A stretch of DNA of 64,000 nucleotides from Kappaphycus alvarezii (Eukaryota; Rhodophyta; Florideophyceae; Gigartinales; Solieriaceae), in the NCBI GenBank assembly GCA_002205965.3, contig NADL03000459.1:1488001-1552000 (forward strand), given 5' to 3'. A program made the position numbers and the translations under genes. Below, piece by piece: positions 34,456 to 44,306 of the stretch (the stretch's first letter is position 1; each line of letters begins with the position of its first letter). The notes beneath the pieces are model-generated. The model saw only the letters and a list, made by a program, of their open reading frames with translations. It was not told the DNA's origin and did not search any database.

Positions 34456-34608
34456 AGTTGTACAGTGCATACTGTACAAACGGCCATGTCCAATCGCGGG
34501 CCACGACTACAGTGACTTGGCAACTTCGATGACTTGTGTGCCGTACTTGACAGGTGGCAGTACTGGTGTAAAGTGCTACCGGTAATACAGTACTTACCGA
34601 GCTGTTAC
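34456..34608 (+). repeat. Solo C1-family LTR, left piece
   Basis: Matches the first part of the C1 LTR (ACAGTGCATACTGTAC.AACGG; GGGCCACGACT). It is interrupted at 34609 by copia element C2. A possible 5-bp duplication, CCCAG at 34451-34455 and CTCAG at 41549-41553, has one mismatch. Confidence 0.65.
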
Positions 34609-35317
34609 TGTGGAGAAATGACCCGCGCCAACCAGTAGTCGTTATATTTCTTACCGTCTTCCAGCTGTTTCTTCGAAGGCGGATACCATAACTTTCCCTT
34701 TCTATGGTACCCTATACTGGGCCTGCTCTATTACATTTAGAGGGGCAACAACTGGAAAGCAACCGTCGGTATTTATCCACTGGCTTGCAACTGTTGTTTT
34801 GAAGCAGTGCAAAGTCGGGCCTATCAAGTTCATGCACCACTGGGCCGGCTCTACCTATCGTAGACACACAACACTCGATAGGCAACAGTAGTTGCCTATC
34901 CTACCGGTTCCTACTGTTGCTCCGAAGGCGAATCATAGCTCGGACCTATTTAGTGTATACTACACTGGGCCGACTCTACCTAACATAGACGCACGACTGC
35001 TGATAGCCAACAGTCGTTGTCCATCCTACCAGCTCCCGACTGTCGCGCCGAGGGCCAAATCCATGGCTCGGACCTATCCGCAGTACCGCATAATGGGCAA
35101 ACCCTGGTTACACATATTTTGCTGCAATATCCGATTGCATATTCCGTATTCATAGCTTAACTAAGCTTTTGTAGAAGAGTTGTGCACAAATTAGTATTTA
35201 AGATAGCTATCTCTGGTAGACTAGCCATCATCTCTAATCAATCAATCAACTCATCAACCAAACCTCAACTAATCAACAAAAACAACAAGTGTCAGACGTA
35301 AATACGTTCTACCCACA
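34609..35317 (+). repeat. C2 5' LTR (709 bp)
   Basis: Same length as 40585-41293. Differences seen near 34710, 34809, 34920 and 34983 (for example CCCTATA versus TCCTATA). The 59-nt leader before the gag ATG at 35377 should hold the primer-binding site, which I could not assign to a tRNA. Confidence 0.88.
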
Positions 35318-35376
35318 TTCGCGAATAAGGCTAGACGTGAAAACGTTCTCAAGCTCGATATTCGGATCTTACCCAA

Positions 35377-37035
35377 ATGGAAGATCAACCTCAGGATCCT
35401 TCGAATCCAGCTCGGTTTATCAACTGGGAACGTGTTGAACCCGACAACACCTTACAACAAAATATTGTTCGCTTCTTCCGAATCTTTGATGATTTCAATC
35501 CTCAAGCTCGTGGAGAAGACCTTCAGGCGCTACTTAAGGAAGAATTCTCGATATGGGATCTCACAAGGGCGGAAATTCTCACCAAAAGTAACCCATACAA
35601 ATGCATAAGAGTGTTTATGGAAGACCGCGGCCTTCGTCCCCCAAAACAACATTTTAATTCCAATCTTCTATGCATACGCATCGTCAGCGTGATATGGCCG
35701 GAACGGGAATTCCACAATGACATAAGCGAGGCGTACCACAGGTACCACAACTTGAAACAAGGAAGGCTACAAGTGGAAGTTAACGCTCCTCCTCCTAGGA
35801 CTCTGCAAACCCCTCACCGAGAAGGTAACAATCACCAACCGGTAAATCGCCATCTAAATTTCGACCAAGAGAATGGAAACGGAGCAAGCAAAATTTATGC
35901 TTTCTATAGTCGAGACTCCTCGAAGTTTGGTTGGACCTCAAGGGAAAACATCATTATGGCTTTGACCCAATTTGACCATCTCTGCAACGTCAAAAACATC
36001 CAGCAGAACCAACGCATCTCTCTCATCCACAATATGTTCCGAAATGAAGCATTGCGTTTCTACTACTCCTCTTTGCGTAACATGCAAGACTGGAATCAAA
36101 TAGTACATGCATTGCAGCAACGCTATTGCAGCACAACTCGTATGCAGTCCATAGAAGACGAGGTGTCGCTACTCAACATCAATAACTTCATGATAGATTC
36201 TGCTAACGAAGGCGAAGCACTCCAGAAACTCGCAAGAAAAATTGAGGATCTTGTTCCCCAGTGTTCACCTGGTCGTAACTCGGAAGAATACCAAAAACAC
36301 GTGCTCTATCTTTCTGTACGGATGAAACCATGTGCTGCTGCTCCCATTAACAGTATGAATAATCCAGGAAGTGATTTTAAAATGTTTCTCGACGCTTTGG
36401 ACAGAGCGGAACACAATGCCCGTATCTGTGCAACCTACAACCAGCCCATTGCACTTCCTTCAAACGCTTTGTCTATCACAAATACTCCTTACAGATCACA
36501 GTAACTGCCTAGACAGGCACCGCCTCTCAAGTCACCATCGCAACCCCAACTGTTCACGCCACATCCCCAATGCAGGGCACAACAAGAATCTTTTCAACTA
36601 GAATCTGTTGAAGTTGCCTCTTTAAGCCCAGGAAACGGATACTCCCGCCTCAGCCAAACCAATGGAGCAGTCAACTGGTTTCAATCTCAAGCGCGCTATG
36701 GAAGGGATCCACATGCTCGTCACCGCAAGCACATTACATCTTCCTCCGATGCAAAATGCTTCAATTGCGGAAGTACCGACCACGTTGAGGGTCGATGCAC
36801 TCAACCACGTGACGCTGATCGCATCGTCAAGAATCGAATTGCATTTATGTTGCGCACCAAGACAACTAAGCAAAAGGTGATCATTTTGAAAAAGATTTTA
36901 TTGGAACAATTTGAGCACATTAATTTCCTTTCAAGCATGCTTTTTGATATCGCGAAAGATCCTGATGGTTTAGCTAAGCCCTCAAATGATAATAAGGCAG
37001 ATGAAAATCCGTATCTTGAGGAGTTACTACAATAA
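35377..37035 (+). pseudogene. C2 gag region with zinc knuckle
   Basis: ATG 35377 opens a 375-residue stretch (MEDQPQDPSNPARFINWERV) with the gag-type segment WNQIVHALQQRYCSTTRMQS, ending at TAA 36502-36504. The same frame then continues without shift to TAA 37033-37035 and contains a CCHC knuckle CFNCGSTDHVEGRC (about 36757-36798), the nucleic-acid binding site of nucleocapsid. Both stops are one C-to-T change from Gln codons, and the frame continues on into the protease, so gag-pro was probably one ORF. No signal peptide or membrane segment, as expected. Confidence 0.75.
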
Positions 37036-37071
37036 ACTGACGATGATAACTCCGTTGCGGATTCGGAACAA

Positions 37072-37863
37072 GTGCCAGATCCCCAGTATATTCTGTTCAC
37101 TCAAGCTTCCCAAACACCATCTTCGCAAACTTCGCCTCACACATCATCACTTGCATTTTTTAAAGATGGAATAAACTCCAGCATTTGCGAATCTCCGATA
37201 CTTGAGAACCCACCTTCCACGAAATATGGTGATTCGGTCACTAATGAGAAGAATACATCAAGTAACGTTCCACGTCACTTCAATTTATCACACATCAGTC
37301 ACTCAAGTTCTTCTATAACCGCCAATGGGTTCATTTTATCTGCATCTGTCGCTAACGCATTACCGAACGATGATTCATCTTATTCGCCTCCGTCTATTTG
37401 GATAAGGAATATAACGCAATCACCGTCACCCGAGCATGCCGCAAAAGGAAATCGAACACAGAATACTTTACGTCCTCATCATGTCGATCACCGCCCCTGT
37501 GACGATCCTCATTTATCTCAATCCAGTAATAGCCGAAATGTCATTAATATCAAGTACTGCGACACCCATTTCTCTAACAAACCTAAACCGTTCATTGGTG
37601 CGTGTCTTGATATCGGCGCACAACGCTCATGCATTGGACTGGCACAAGCTAAGGCGCTATACCGTCAGATGAAAAAGAAAATGAAGCTATCTTCGTCCGA
37701 GTACAGCTTCAAGTTCGGCGACAACATGTACGCTAGCCTCGGAACTGCCAATATACGTATACCAACTCCCGACGGCTCCTTCCTTGAATTGGACGTTGAT
37801 GTTGTCGATTCGGAATCCCGTTTTTACTTGGACTGTACATCATGGACAAACAACGGCGTGTAG
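37072..37863 (+). pseudogene. C2 protease region
   Basis: Continues the gag frame. After a Ser/Thr-rich linker, the retropepsin-like site reads IGACLDIGAQRSCIGLAQAK (about 37591-37650; D-I-G-A in place of D-S/T-G-A), then SFKFGDNMYASLGTANIRIP. The family continues ...VDVV....(M/F)LLGL..(M/L)DK, and that block is found one frame back from 37824 on (FLLGLYIMDKQRRV), directly after a run of five T. A lost T would explain the frame change. The apparent stop at 37861 is then only the end of the wrong frame. Confidence 0.68.
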
Positions 37864-39041
37864 CTGACAATGTGGAAAATGTGTTGCATAGCCGACAGTA
37901 CGGCTGGAAACTCCCAATAATCCGAAAATCCAACCATCTATACGTTGATTGGAACATCAAAGATACTTTATTCACCCGGGCGGAACTAAGCAGATTACAC
38001 AGGCATTACTGGCACCCCTCGGCTTCAAAACTATACAATCTCCTTAAGCGCATACGTCCTGTGGACACATCCCCCGAAACTCTCGCAGTTTTAAAGCAGA
38101 TAAGCAAGGCTTGCCACACTTGCCAGCGCTATAACAAAGGGCCTCATCGTTTCCGAGTCAGTTTTCCTCCATCTGATTGTGTATTCAATCATGAAATTGC
38201 TCTTGACCTCGTCTGGCTACAGGGACGCCCAGCACTTCACGTCGTTGATCTTCACACACACTTTTCTTCTGCTACATTCCTACTCGATAAGACTACTCAA
38301 GCAGTCTGGAACGCTTTTATTGTCTGTTGGGCTTCAACATACGTGGGCTACCCGGACAAAATGCGCGTGGATCAAGATAGTATTTTCACTGGCAAGGAAT
38401 TCGAGACACTCGCGAAGTCCGCTGGCATTCAGTTGAAGATCTCTGGTGTCCACTCTCACAATGCGTTGGGGAACGGTGAGCGCTACCACGAACCCCTGCG
38501 AAGGATCTTCAAAAAGATCACTGAAGACGTCCCCGGTGTTGACACCGCAATTGCACTCCAGCTGAGTATCAAGGCCATGAATGATACCACCGGACCCGAT
38601 GGGCTAGTTCCATCTCTACTGGTATTTGGAACAATTACTAGGTTCGATCCACACTCAACACCTTTACTCAATCATGCTGACCGCATGCGAGCTATGGACT
38701 TAGCAAGAATTGAAATGGCGGACATCAGTGCAGAGCTCAGCCTCCAACGGGCATTCCGAGAGCGTGTACCACCTGCCTCTGACTTTATAGTACACGCTGG
38801 AGATCGTGTATATGTCTGGCAAGAGAATTCAAGGATTTGGAAGGGACCTTACGAGGTAGCAAAGGTGCAAGACAAACAAGTCTGGGTTCAGAGACCGGAC
38901 AAAGAGGCGAAATATAATATATCAAATATCATGCCAGTTTCCAAGGCAGATGGAAACTCATTATTGCACCAGATCAACTACTCAACATCTTTCTTGGCCA
39001 ATCCATCACCTCCCCCCGTGTCTTCTTACGGAAGTCCTTAA
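37842..39041 (+). pseudogene. C2 integrase, nearly intact
   Basis: A 399-codon open stretch, the best preserved ORF of any element here. Zinc-binding HHCC region: LHRHYWHPSASKLYNLL and CHTCQRY. Catalytic core: first Asp in ALDLVWLQGRPALHVVDLHT, second in MRVDQDSIFTGKEFE, and Glu in GNGERYHEPLRRIFKK. This GERYH.PLRRI form is shared with the element at 60-64 kb. A C-terminal SH3-like part reads HAGDRVYVWQ and WKGPYEVAKV. It would join the cDNA to target DNA. The first residues belong to the end of the protease, so 37842 is not a true start. The frame ends artificially at 39039 after a run of six C, beyond which the reading continues one frame on. Confidence 0.82.
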
Positions 39042-40549
39042 ACCAAATGATACTCGAAAGTATGACCCCCGCTTTGCCGAAGCAAGGGCAAAAGAAATAC
39101 GTGGTCTCCTCGACCGGAACATATTCGAGGTTGTGCTGCGCGAGGAACTACCGAAAGATGCAAACATATTGGGCGGGCGCTTCGTGCTAAGCATCAAGCA
39201 TAAGGGCACAAAAGACGAGCTATACAAAGCACGATATGTTGTACAAGGTTTCAAGGACAAGGAATTACACAAACTGGTTCATCCGGCAACAATGCTTCGA
39301 CACAGCTCAGTTCGTCTGATAATTTCCCTAGCATCTATATTTGGCTTTCGTATTTGGTCGCAAGATGTGACACAAGCGTACCTACAGTCTGCAGGCGAAT
39401 TATTGCGGGATGTTTATGTCAAACCATCAGATGAACTGCAGCTCGACAAAAACCACTGACTAAAACTTCTCAAGCCGCTCTATGGATTGATCGATGCGGG
39501 AGACTACTGGGACGCCACAATTACGTCTCATCTTCGCAATGAACTCCAGATGAATCAGTGTTCACTCGACATCCGTTTGTTTTTTAAACTCCTAGACGGC
39601 AAACTAGCAGGCCTGTCGGGGTACTACGTCGATGATAGCTTCCATGCAGGTACAGAAGACTTTCTGATCCACATGAAGCAGAAGAAAAAGGTTTGAGTCT
39701 AAACCTAGAGAGATGATAATTTTACATTTGCTGGAATGCAAGTATCGACTACCTCCGACGGTATTTGCCTGTCTCAAACCGAATATCTACGCAGAATCAA
39801 ACCGCTACTACTAGACGCTTCACTGATGGAATATCGCTCGCTACGCCAACGACTCCAATGCTCACGCACACCCGACCTGACATCGCTTGTGCTGTGAACA
39901 AGGCTTCTCAGATAACCGACAATTCCTTCGGTCCTCCAGCAATCACTTTTATTAACCGCATCATACGGCAAGGATACAAGTATCCATATCGTGGAATTCT
40001 ACAACGGCCATTGAATCAATCTTCCCTTTACCTACGAGTCTACAGCGACGGCAGCTTTGCAGATAATACCGACTTATCAACTCAACTTGGCTTTCTTATT
40101 TTATTGTGCGACAAACACGACCATTGCAACTCTTACACTTTAGCACACACAAGTCTCGAAGGGTGGTCAGGTCCGTTCTAGGTGGAGAAACTTTTGCTTT
40201 TGCAGACGCAATGGATTACACGCTCGCAGTCAAAAACGATATCGACAAAATCCTCAACCGGAACATTCCCGTCCGTATGTTTACTGATTCCAAATCGCTC
40301 TTCGATGTGATTATCAAAAATACTATCACTACAGAGAAACAGTTGATGGTGGACATTAGCTCAGTCCGAGAAGCCTATGAAGAAATGAAGATCAGTGATG
40401 TGGCATGGATTCGAAGCGAGTTCGACCCTGCTGATTCTCTAACAAAGGTGAAGGAGAACTCGGTTCTCAATCGAATCATCGACGAAGGCATATGCAAGCA
40501 CCCTATAGAACAATGGGTTATTCGCCGAGGAGTCTCTTTCGACGGCTAG
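39009..40549 (+). pseudogene. C2 reverse transcriptase and RNase H
   Basis: RT opens with LTEVLKPNDTRKYDPRFAEA (from about 39022), then GRFVLSIKHKGTK, KARYVVQGFKD, motif A region RIWSQDVTQAYLQSAGELL, a TGA at 39457-39459, KPLYGLIDAGDYWDA and the catalytic box LSGYYVDDSFHAG (about 39613-39651, YVDD intact). Frame changes follow at an A5 run near 39688 and again near 39710. RNase H: LRVYSDGSFADN (about 40033-40068), GGETFAFADAMDYTLAVKND and FTDSKSLFDVI, ending at TAG 40547-40549, 35 bp before the 3' LTR. Confidence 0.76.
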
Positions 40550-40584
40550 GGTCGCAGTCCAGCATTTCTTCGAGAGGGGGGGAC

Positions 40585-41293
40585 TGTGGAGAAATGACCC
40601 GCGCCAACCAGTAGTCGTTATATTTCTTACCGTCTTCCAGCTGTTTCTTCGAAGGCGGATACCATAACTTTCCCTTTCTATGGTATCCTATACTGGGCCT
40701 GCTCTATTACATTTAGAGGGGCAACAACTGGAAAGCAACCGTCGGTATTTATCCACTGGCTTGCAACTGTTGTTTTGAAGCAGTACAAAGTCGGGCCTAT
40801 CAAGTTCATGCACCACTGGGCCGGCTCTACCTATCGTAGACACACAACACTCGATAGGCAACAGTAGTTGCCTATCCTACCGGTTCCTACTGTTACTCCG
40901 AAGGCGAATCATAGCTCGGACCTATTTAGTGTATACTACACTGGGCCGACTCTACCTATCATAGACGCACGACTGCTGATAGCCAACAGTCGTTGTCCAT
41001 CCTACCAGCTCCCGACTGTCGCGCCGAGGGCCAAATCCATGGCTCGGACCTATCCGCAGTACCGCATAATGGGCAAACCCTGGTTACACATATTTTGCTG
41101 CAATATCCGATTGCATATTCCGTATTCATAGCTTAACTAAGCTTTTGTAGAAGAGTTGTGCACAAATTAGTATTTAAGATAGCTATCTCTGGTAGACTAG
41201 CCATCATCTCTAATCAATCAATCAACTCATCAACCAAACCTCAACTAATCAACAAAAACAACAAGTGTCAGACGTAAATACGTTCTACCCACA
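40585..41293 (+). repeat. C2 3' LTR (709 bp)
   Basis: Starts right after the polypurine tract. Nearly identical to 34609-35317. Confidence 0.88.
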
Positions 41294-41548
41294 CTTACCA
41301 TTCCTATATTGCCATGCGAACGGCTATAAAAGGCAGAGCTCTCCGCCCGATCGGGCAATAGGAGAAAAACAGACGATAGGAAAAAGCGGTCAATCAGACT
41401 ACCTATTTACCTGTGTGTCAACTATCTATGGCGATCGGCCTAATTAAACACACCAAATACGGGACTACAACGGCATCCCGGGGGCTTTTGTACGCATTCA
41501 CTGTGCCTTCCTTCCTCGCTCCCCCTCGCTGACACTACGCATACTACA
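41294..41548 (+). repeat. Solo C1-family LTR, right piece, with TATA box
   Basis: Continues the LTR interrupted at 34608: GCGAACGGCTATAAAAGGCA, then the CGGCATCCCGGG block and the end CATACTACA. TATAAAAG at 41325-41332 is a good core promoter match, and the corresponding sites in the other two LTR copies are mutated. Confidence 0.68.
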
Positions 41549-42979
41549 CTCAGTGCGTCTGACAAGGTTATGCACTGTATCGTTTATCCAACTGTAAAGT
41601 ACTTTCTACGATCTGGTCGTGTCTGGCGAATGCTGTCGTGTCCCGCTGATTTCCTTTCCCAACACGTATCGTTTCGGGTGAAGCATTATTCCTCCTTGAG
41701 GCATTTCTGCACACCTGTGCACGTGGCCAACGTGGAAATCCTAGTTACCACCTGGCTAGCAACATACAGTACTGTGCAGTAGTGTACTGTACTGTACGTA
41801 GTCGGTTCCTGCTCCTGACCCCCGATACTCAGTAATGCAGTAAAATACAGAATACTACTGTTTACGGTATTTCATGATTTGACAGAATTATCTCGTCATG
41901 TTGCCAACAGGAAAGTCACTTAACAATTGGCTAACCTATTTTTCAATCATTAAAACAACCCAATTTTTCCCACTTAATAAATTTATCATGATAGATTAAA
42001 GTTAAAATTAATAAAAAGATTAATGTCTTTCAGATGCATTGGCCTTGAGTAATTTTCATTTATTCAACAGGTTCTCAGTGTGTGCACTGACTTCTGCTAG
42101 CCATCAACCATGAAGTAAAGATGATTACACATGTACAATACTGTATAGTTCTTAGAGTGTGGAGGCAAGCAGAAGAGCTAAAGCAGGTGCCCCCAGTACC
42201 GGAAATGAAGGCACAACTTACCTATTTTTGCCAAGGGGGGTGGAAATTGGGGTGCTTTACCGACTAGGGATGCCGGACGACTATTTTCCGAAGACTAGGG
42301 GGGACAGATCTGTGTAATGGAGAGTGGAAATGAGGCCGGGTTTTTCCAAGGTGATTTGAGCCCCACATAGAGTAATTCAAAAATGACAATTCCTCGAAAA
42401 AGGAGCACCTTTTCTGAAACTTGCGGATTAATAAAGCAACCGCGAAAACTCGACAAAAATTTTCTAGAAAGATCTGGTAGACTCTAGAAACCTCTTGAAG
42501 AAGTGATTATACTTGAATTTAGGAAGTGTTGCCTTAAAGTATGATAGGGCAGCCCAATTTCCAATAGGTAACAAATATTGTCTATGTTTTTTGCATATTT
42601 TCTCCCAGGTAGTAATTATGTAGCCCAGAATTAATCATTTTTTATAGCAAAAGGCCAACCCAGTAATCTATTGTCCACAGTACCTCGATGCATCTACACC
42701 CGCACTCCACACATTTAACATTTTCAACGGCATCCTCCGCCCACGACCGCTGTCGGTACTCACCCAAACCTTGTTCCGCAAGTTCCCTCCGGGCGTCGAT
42801 CACCATTCTGTCCGCTCCATATCACAACCTCATACAACTCCTTACAATCCAATTGCTTTCCTGCGGTACTAACACGTTCAACCACCAACACCTTGATTGA
42901 CCGTTGCTTTTTCTCGTAGATAAATCATCTCCCTCTAGGACCGTGACCACCCGCCACCCTCCTTCGCTTGCGCCCAGCT
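41549..42979. other. Intergenic, upstream of DnaJ
   Basis: No coding signal. A GTAC run (GTGTACTGTACTGTACG, 41782-41798) lies near the left end. The last 300 bp before the DnaJ ATG are pyrimidine-rich and rich in CAC/CCA, which could be the promoter and 5' leader. I see no clear TATA box. Confidence 0.4.
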
Positions 42980-44092
42980 ATGGGCAGAGACTACTATTCT
43001 GTCCTTGGCGTCAAGTCGGATGTCACTAACGATGATTTGAAGAAAGCTTACAAGAAGGCTGCTATAAAGTGGCATCCCGACAAGAACCCCGATAACAAGG
43101 AATATGCCCAGAAAAAGTTTCAAGAAATATCAGAGGCTTATCAGGTAAGTCATCCTTGTAAACCTTTGGTTATGTCAACTACATTCCGCTGTCAACACTC
43201 GTGAACTCGGTTTTCCCTAACCAAATGTGCCGCTGCATGCCTTTAATTTTTTCCTGGCTTCTTTTGACTGCAACAGGTCCTATCCGATCCGAAGAAGAAA
43301 GAAATTTACGACAGGTACGGAGAGGATGGGCTCAAATCTGGAATGGACGAAATGCCGCAGAGGAATCATCACGCGAGTTTCAGCTTTGGTGGTTTTCAGA
43401 ATGCTGATGACCTGTTTCGTGATATTTTCGGCGCTAACACATTTGGTGGAATGGGCGGCATGGGGGGAATGGGCGGCATGGGAGGAATGGGCGGCATGGG
43501 CGGCATGGGCGGTGGCCCCTTTAACTCGTGGAGTGCCTCGAGGCCCTTGCGTAAGCAGCCTGATACGGAAGTCAACCTCAACCTTTCTCTAGGGGAATTG
43601 TACAACGGCGTCACGAAGAAGCTCAAGATCACGCGCAATGTCGCACGTTCGGATGGTGAAATTGAACGGTCTGCTAAGATCCATGAGGTTGTAATTAAGC
43701 CGGGATACAAGGCCGGTACTAAGATTAGATACAATGGTGCTGGCAGCGAAGCTCCGGGCTATGCCCCTGGAGATGTGGTTTACATTGTGCAAGAGAAGGA
43801 GCATCCACGTTTCAAAAGGAATGGTAACGATCTGGAGCTTGTTCACCGTTTACCGCTTGCCGAAGCCCTGGGAGGTACCGTCCTGAACATTCAAGGTATT
43901 GATGAAAAGACCTATCGACTTGATTGCCCGGAGATCATTACTCCCAAGACTGTTAAAACCATATCGGGGGCCGGCATGCCTATTTCGAAGATTCCTGGTA
44001 AGCGTGGGGACCTTGTCATCAAATTCGATATTACATTCCCGTCGTATTTGCAATCTGAGAAGCGTCAACGTCTCAGAGAGCTCCTGTCCTAG
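42980..44092 (+). CDS. Type II DnaJ/Hsp40 co-chaperone (DNAJB1/Sis1-like), one intron
   Basis: Exons 42980-43144 and 43277-44092, giving 326 residues. The intron 43145-43276 begins GTAAGT and ends CAACAG. Start ATG 42980 begins the J domain directly ([11 protein letters not shown]). HPD at residues 32-34, which stimulates Hsp70 ATPase, is intact. Then comes [20 protein letters not shown]. Residues about 112-137 form a Gly-Met repeat (GGM nine or so times) in place of the usual Gly-Phe region, followed by the C-terminal substrate-binding beta domains ([76 protein letters not shown]). There is no CxxCxGxG zinc finger, hence type II, probably cytosolic or nuclear. Length fits the family (about 320-350). 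It converges with the polymerase gene, 214 bp between stops. Confidence 0.93.
43145..43276 (+). other. Spliceosomal intron of the DnaJ gene (132 bp)
   Basis: The exon ends TATCAG before GTAAGT, and the intron ends TGACTGCAACAG before GTCCTATCC. Phase 0, placed inside the J domain between SEAYQ and VLSD. Confidence 0.9.
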
Positions 44093-44306
44093 GACGTAGC
44101 GTAGCGAAGCAAGATGGCCACAGAGAAAACGACTGTGTATAAATAACTTCCAAACTGTGCAGGTATCATTCATGCCCAGCGACCAGCAGAAGTGATAAGG
44201 TCGAATAGTCATTTTGTCGTTATTGCTTCTAGTTTTATCGCATGCCCTCCATCGGGCCATAGCTTTGAACTTATCACTACAGAAAATAATTCACAGTCGA
44301 TGAAAA

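Larger units (their letters stand above)
34609..41293 (+). mobile_element. Copia-like LTR retrotransposon C2, structurally complete
   Basis: A 6685-bp element with 709-bp LTRs (34609-35317 and 40585-41293) that begin TGTGGAGAAATG and end TCTACCCACA. About four differences between the LTRs are visible, so insertion was recent. A polypurine tract, CGAGAGGGGGGGAC, lies just before the 3' LTR. The flanks GTTAC (34604-34608) and CTTAC (41294-41298) look like a 5-bp target duplication with one change. It sits inside a solo LTR of family C1. Coding: gag, protease, integrase, RT, RNase H in that order (integrase before RT, hence Ty1/copia). Confidence 0.88.

Noticed and set aside
37820..37863. Programmed -1 frameshift site between C2 protease and integrase
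   Set aside because: The T5 run does not form a canonical X-XXY-YYZ heptamer, and the related C4 element has no frame change here, so a lost base is simpler.
34604..41298. Exact target duplication for C2
   Set aside because: GTTAC and CTTAC differ at one base, so I report it as probable only.
42968..42979. Earlier in-frame start of DnaJ at a TTG codon
   Set aside because: TTG is not a likely eukaryotic start; ATG 42980 begins the J domain as in the family.
43396..43734. Antisense frame rich in PPMPPI opposite the DnaJ gene
   Set aside because: It is the complement of the GGM repeat; pure mirror of coding sequence.
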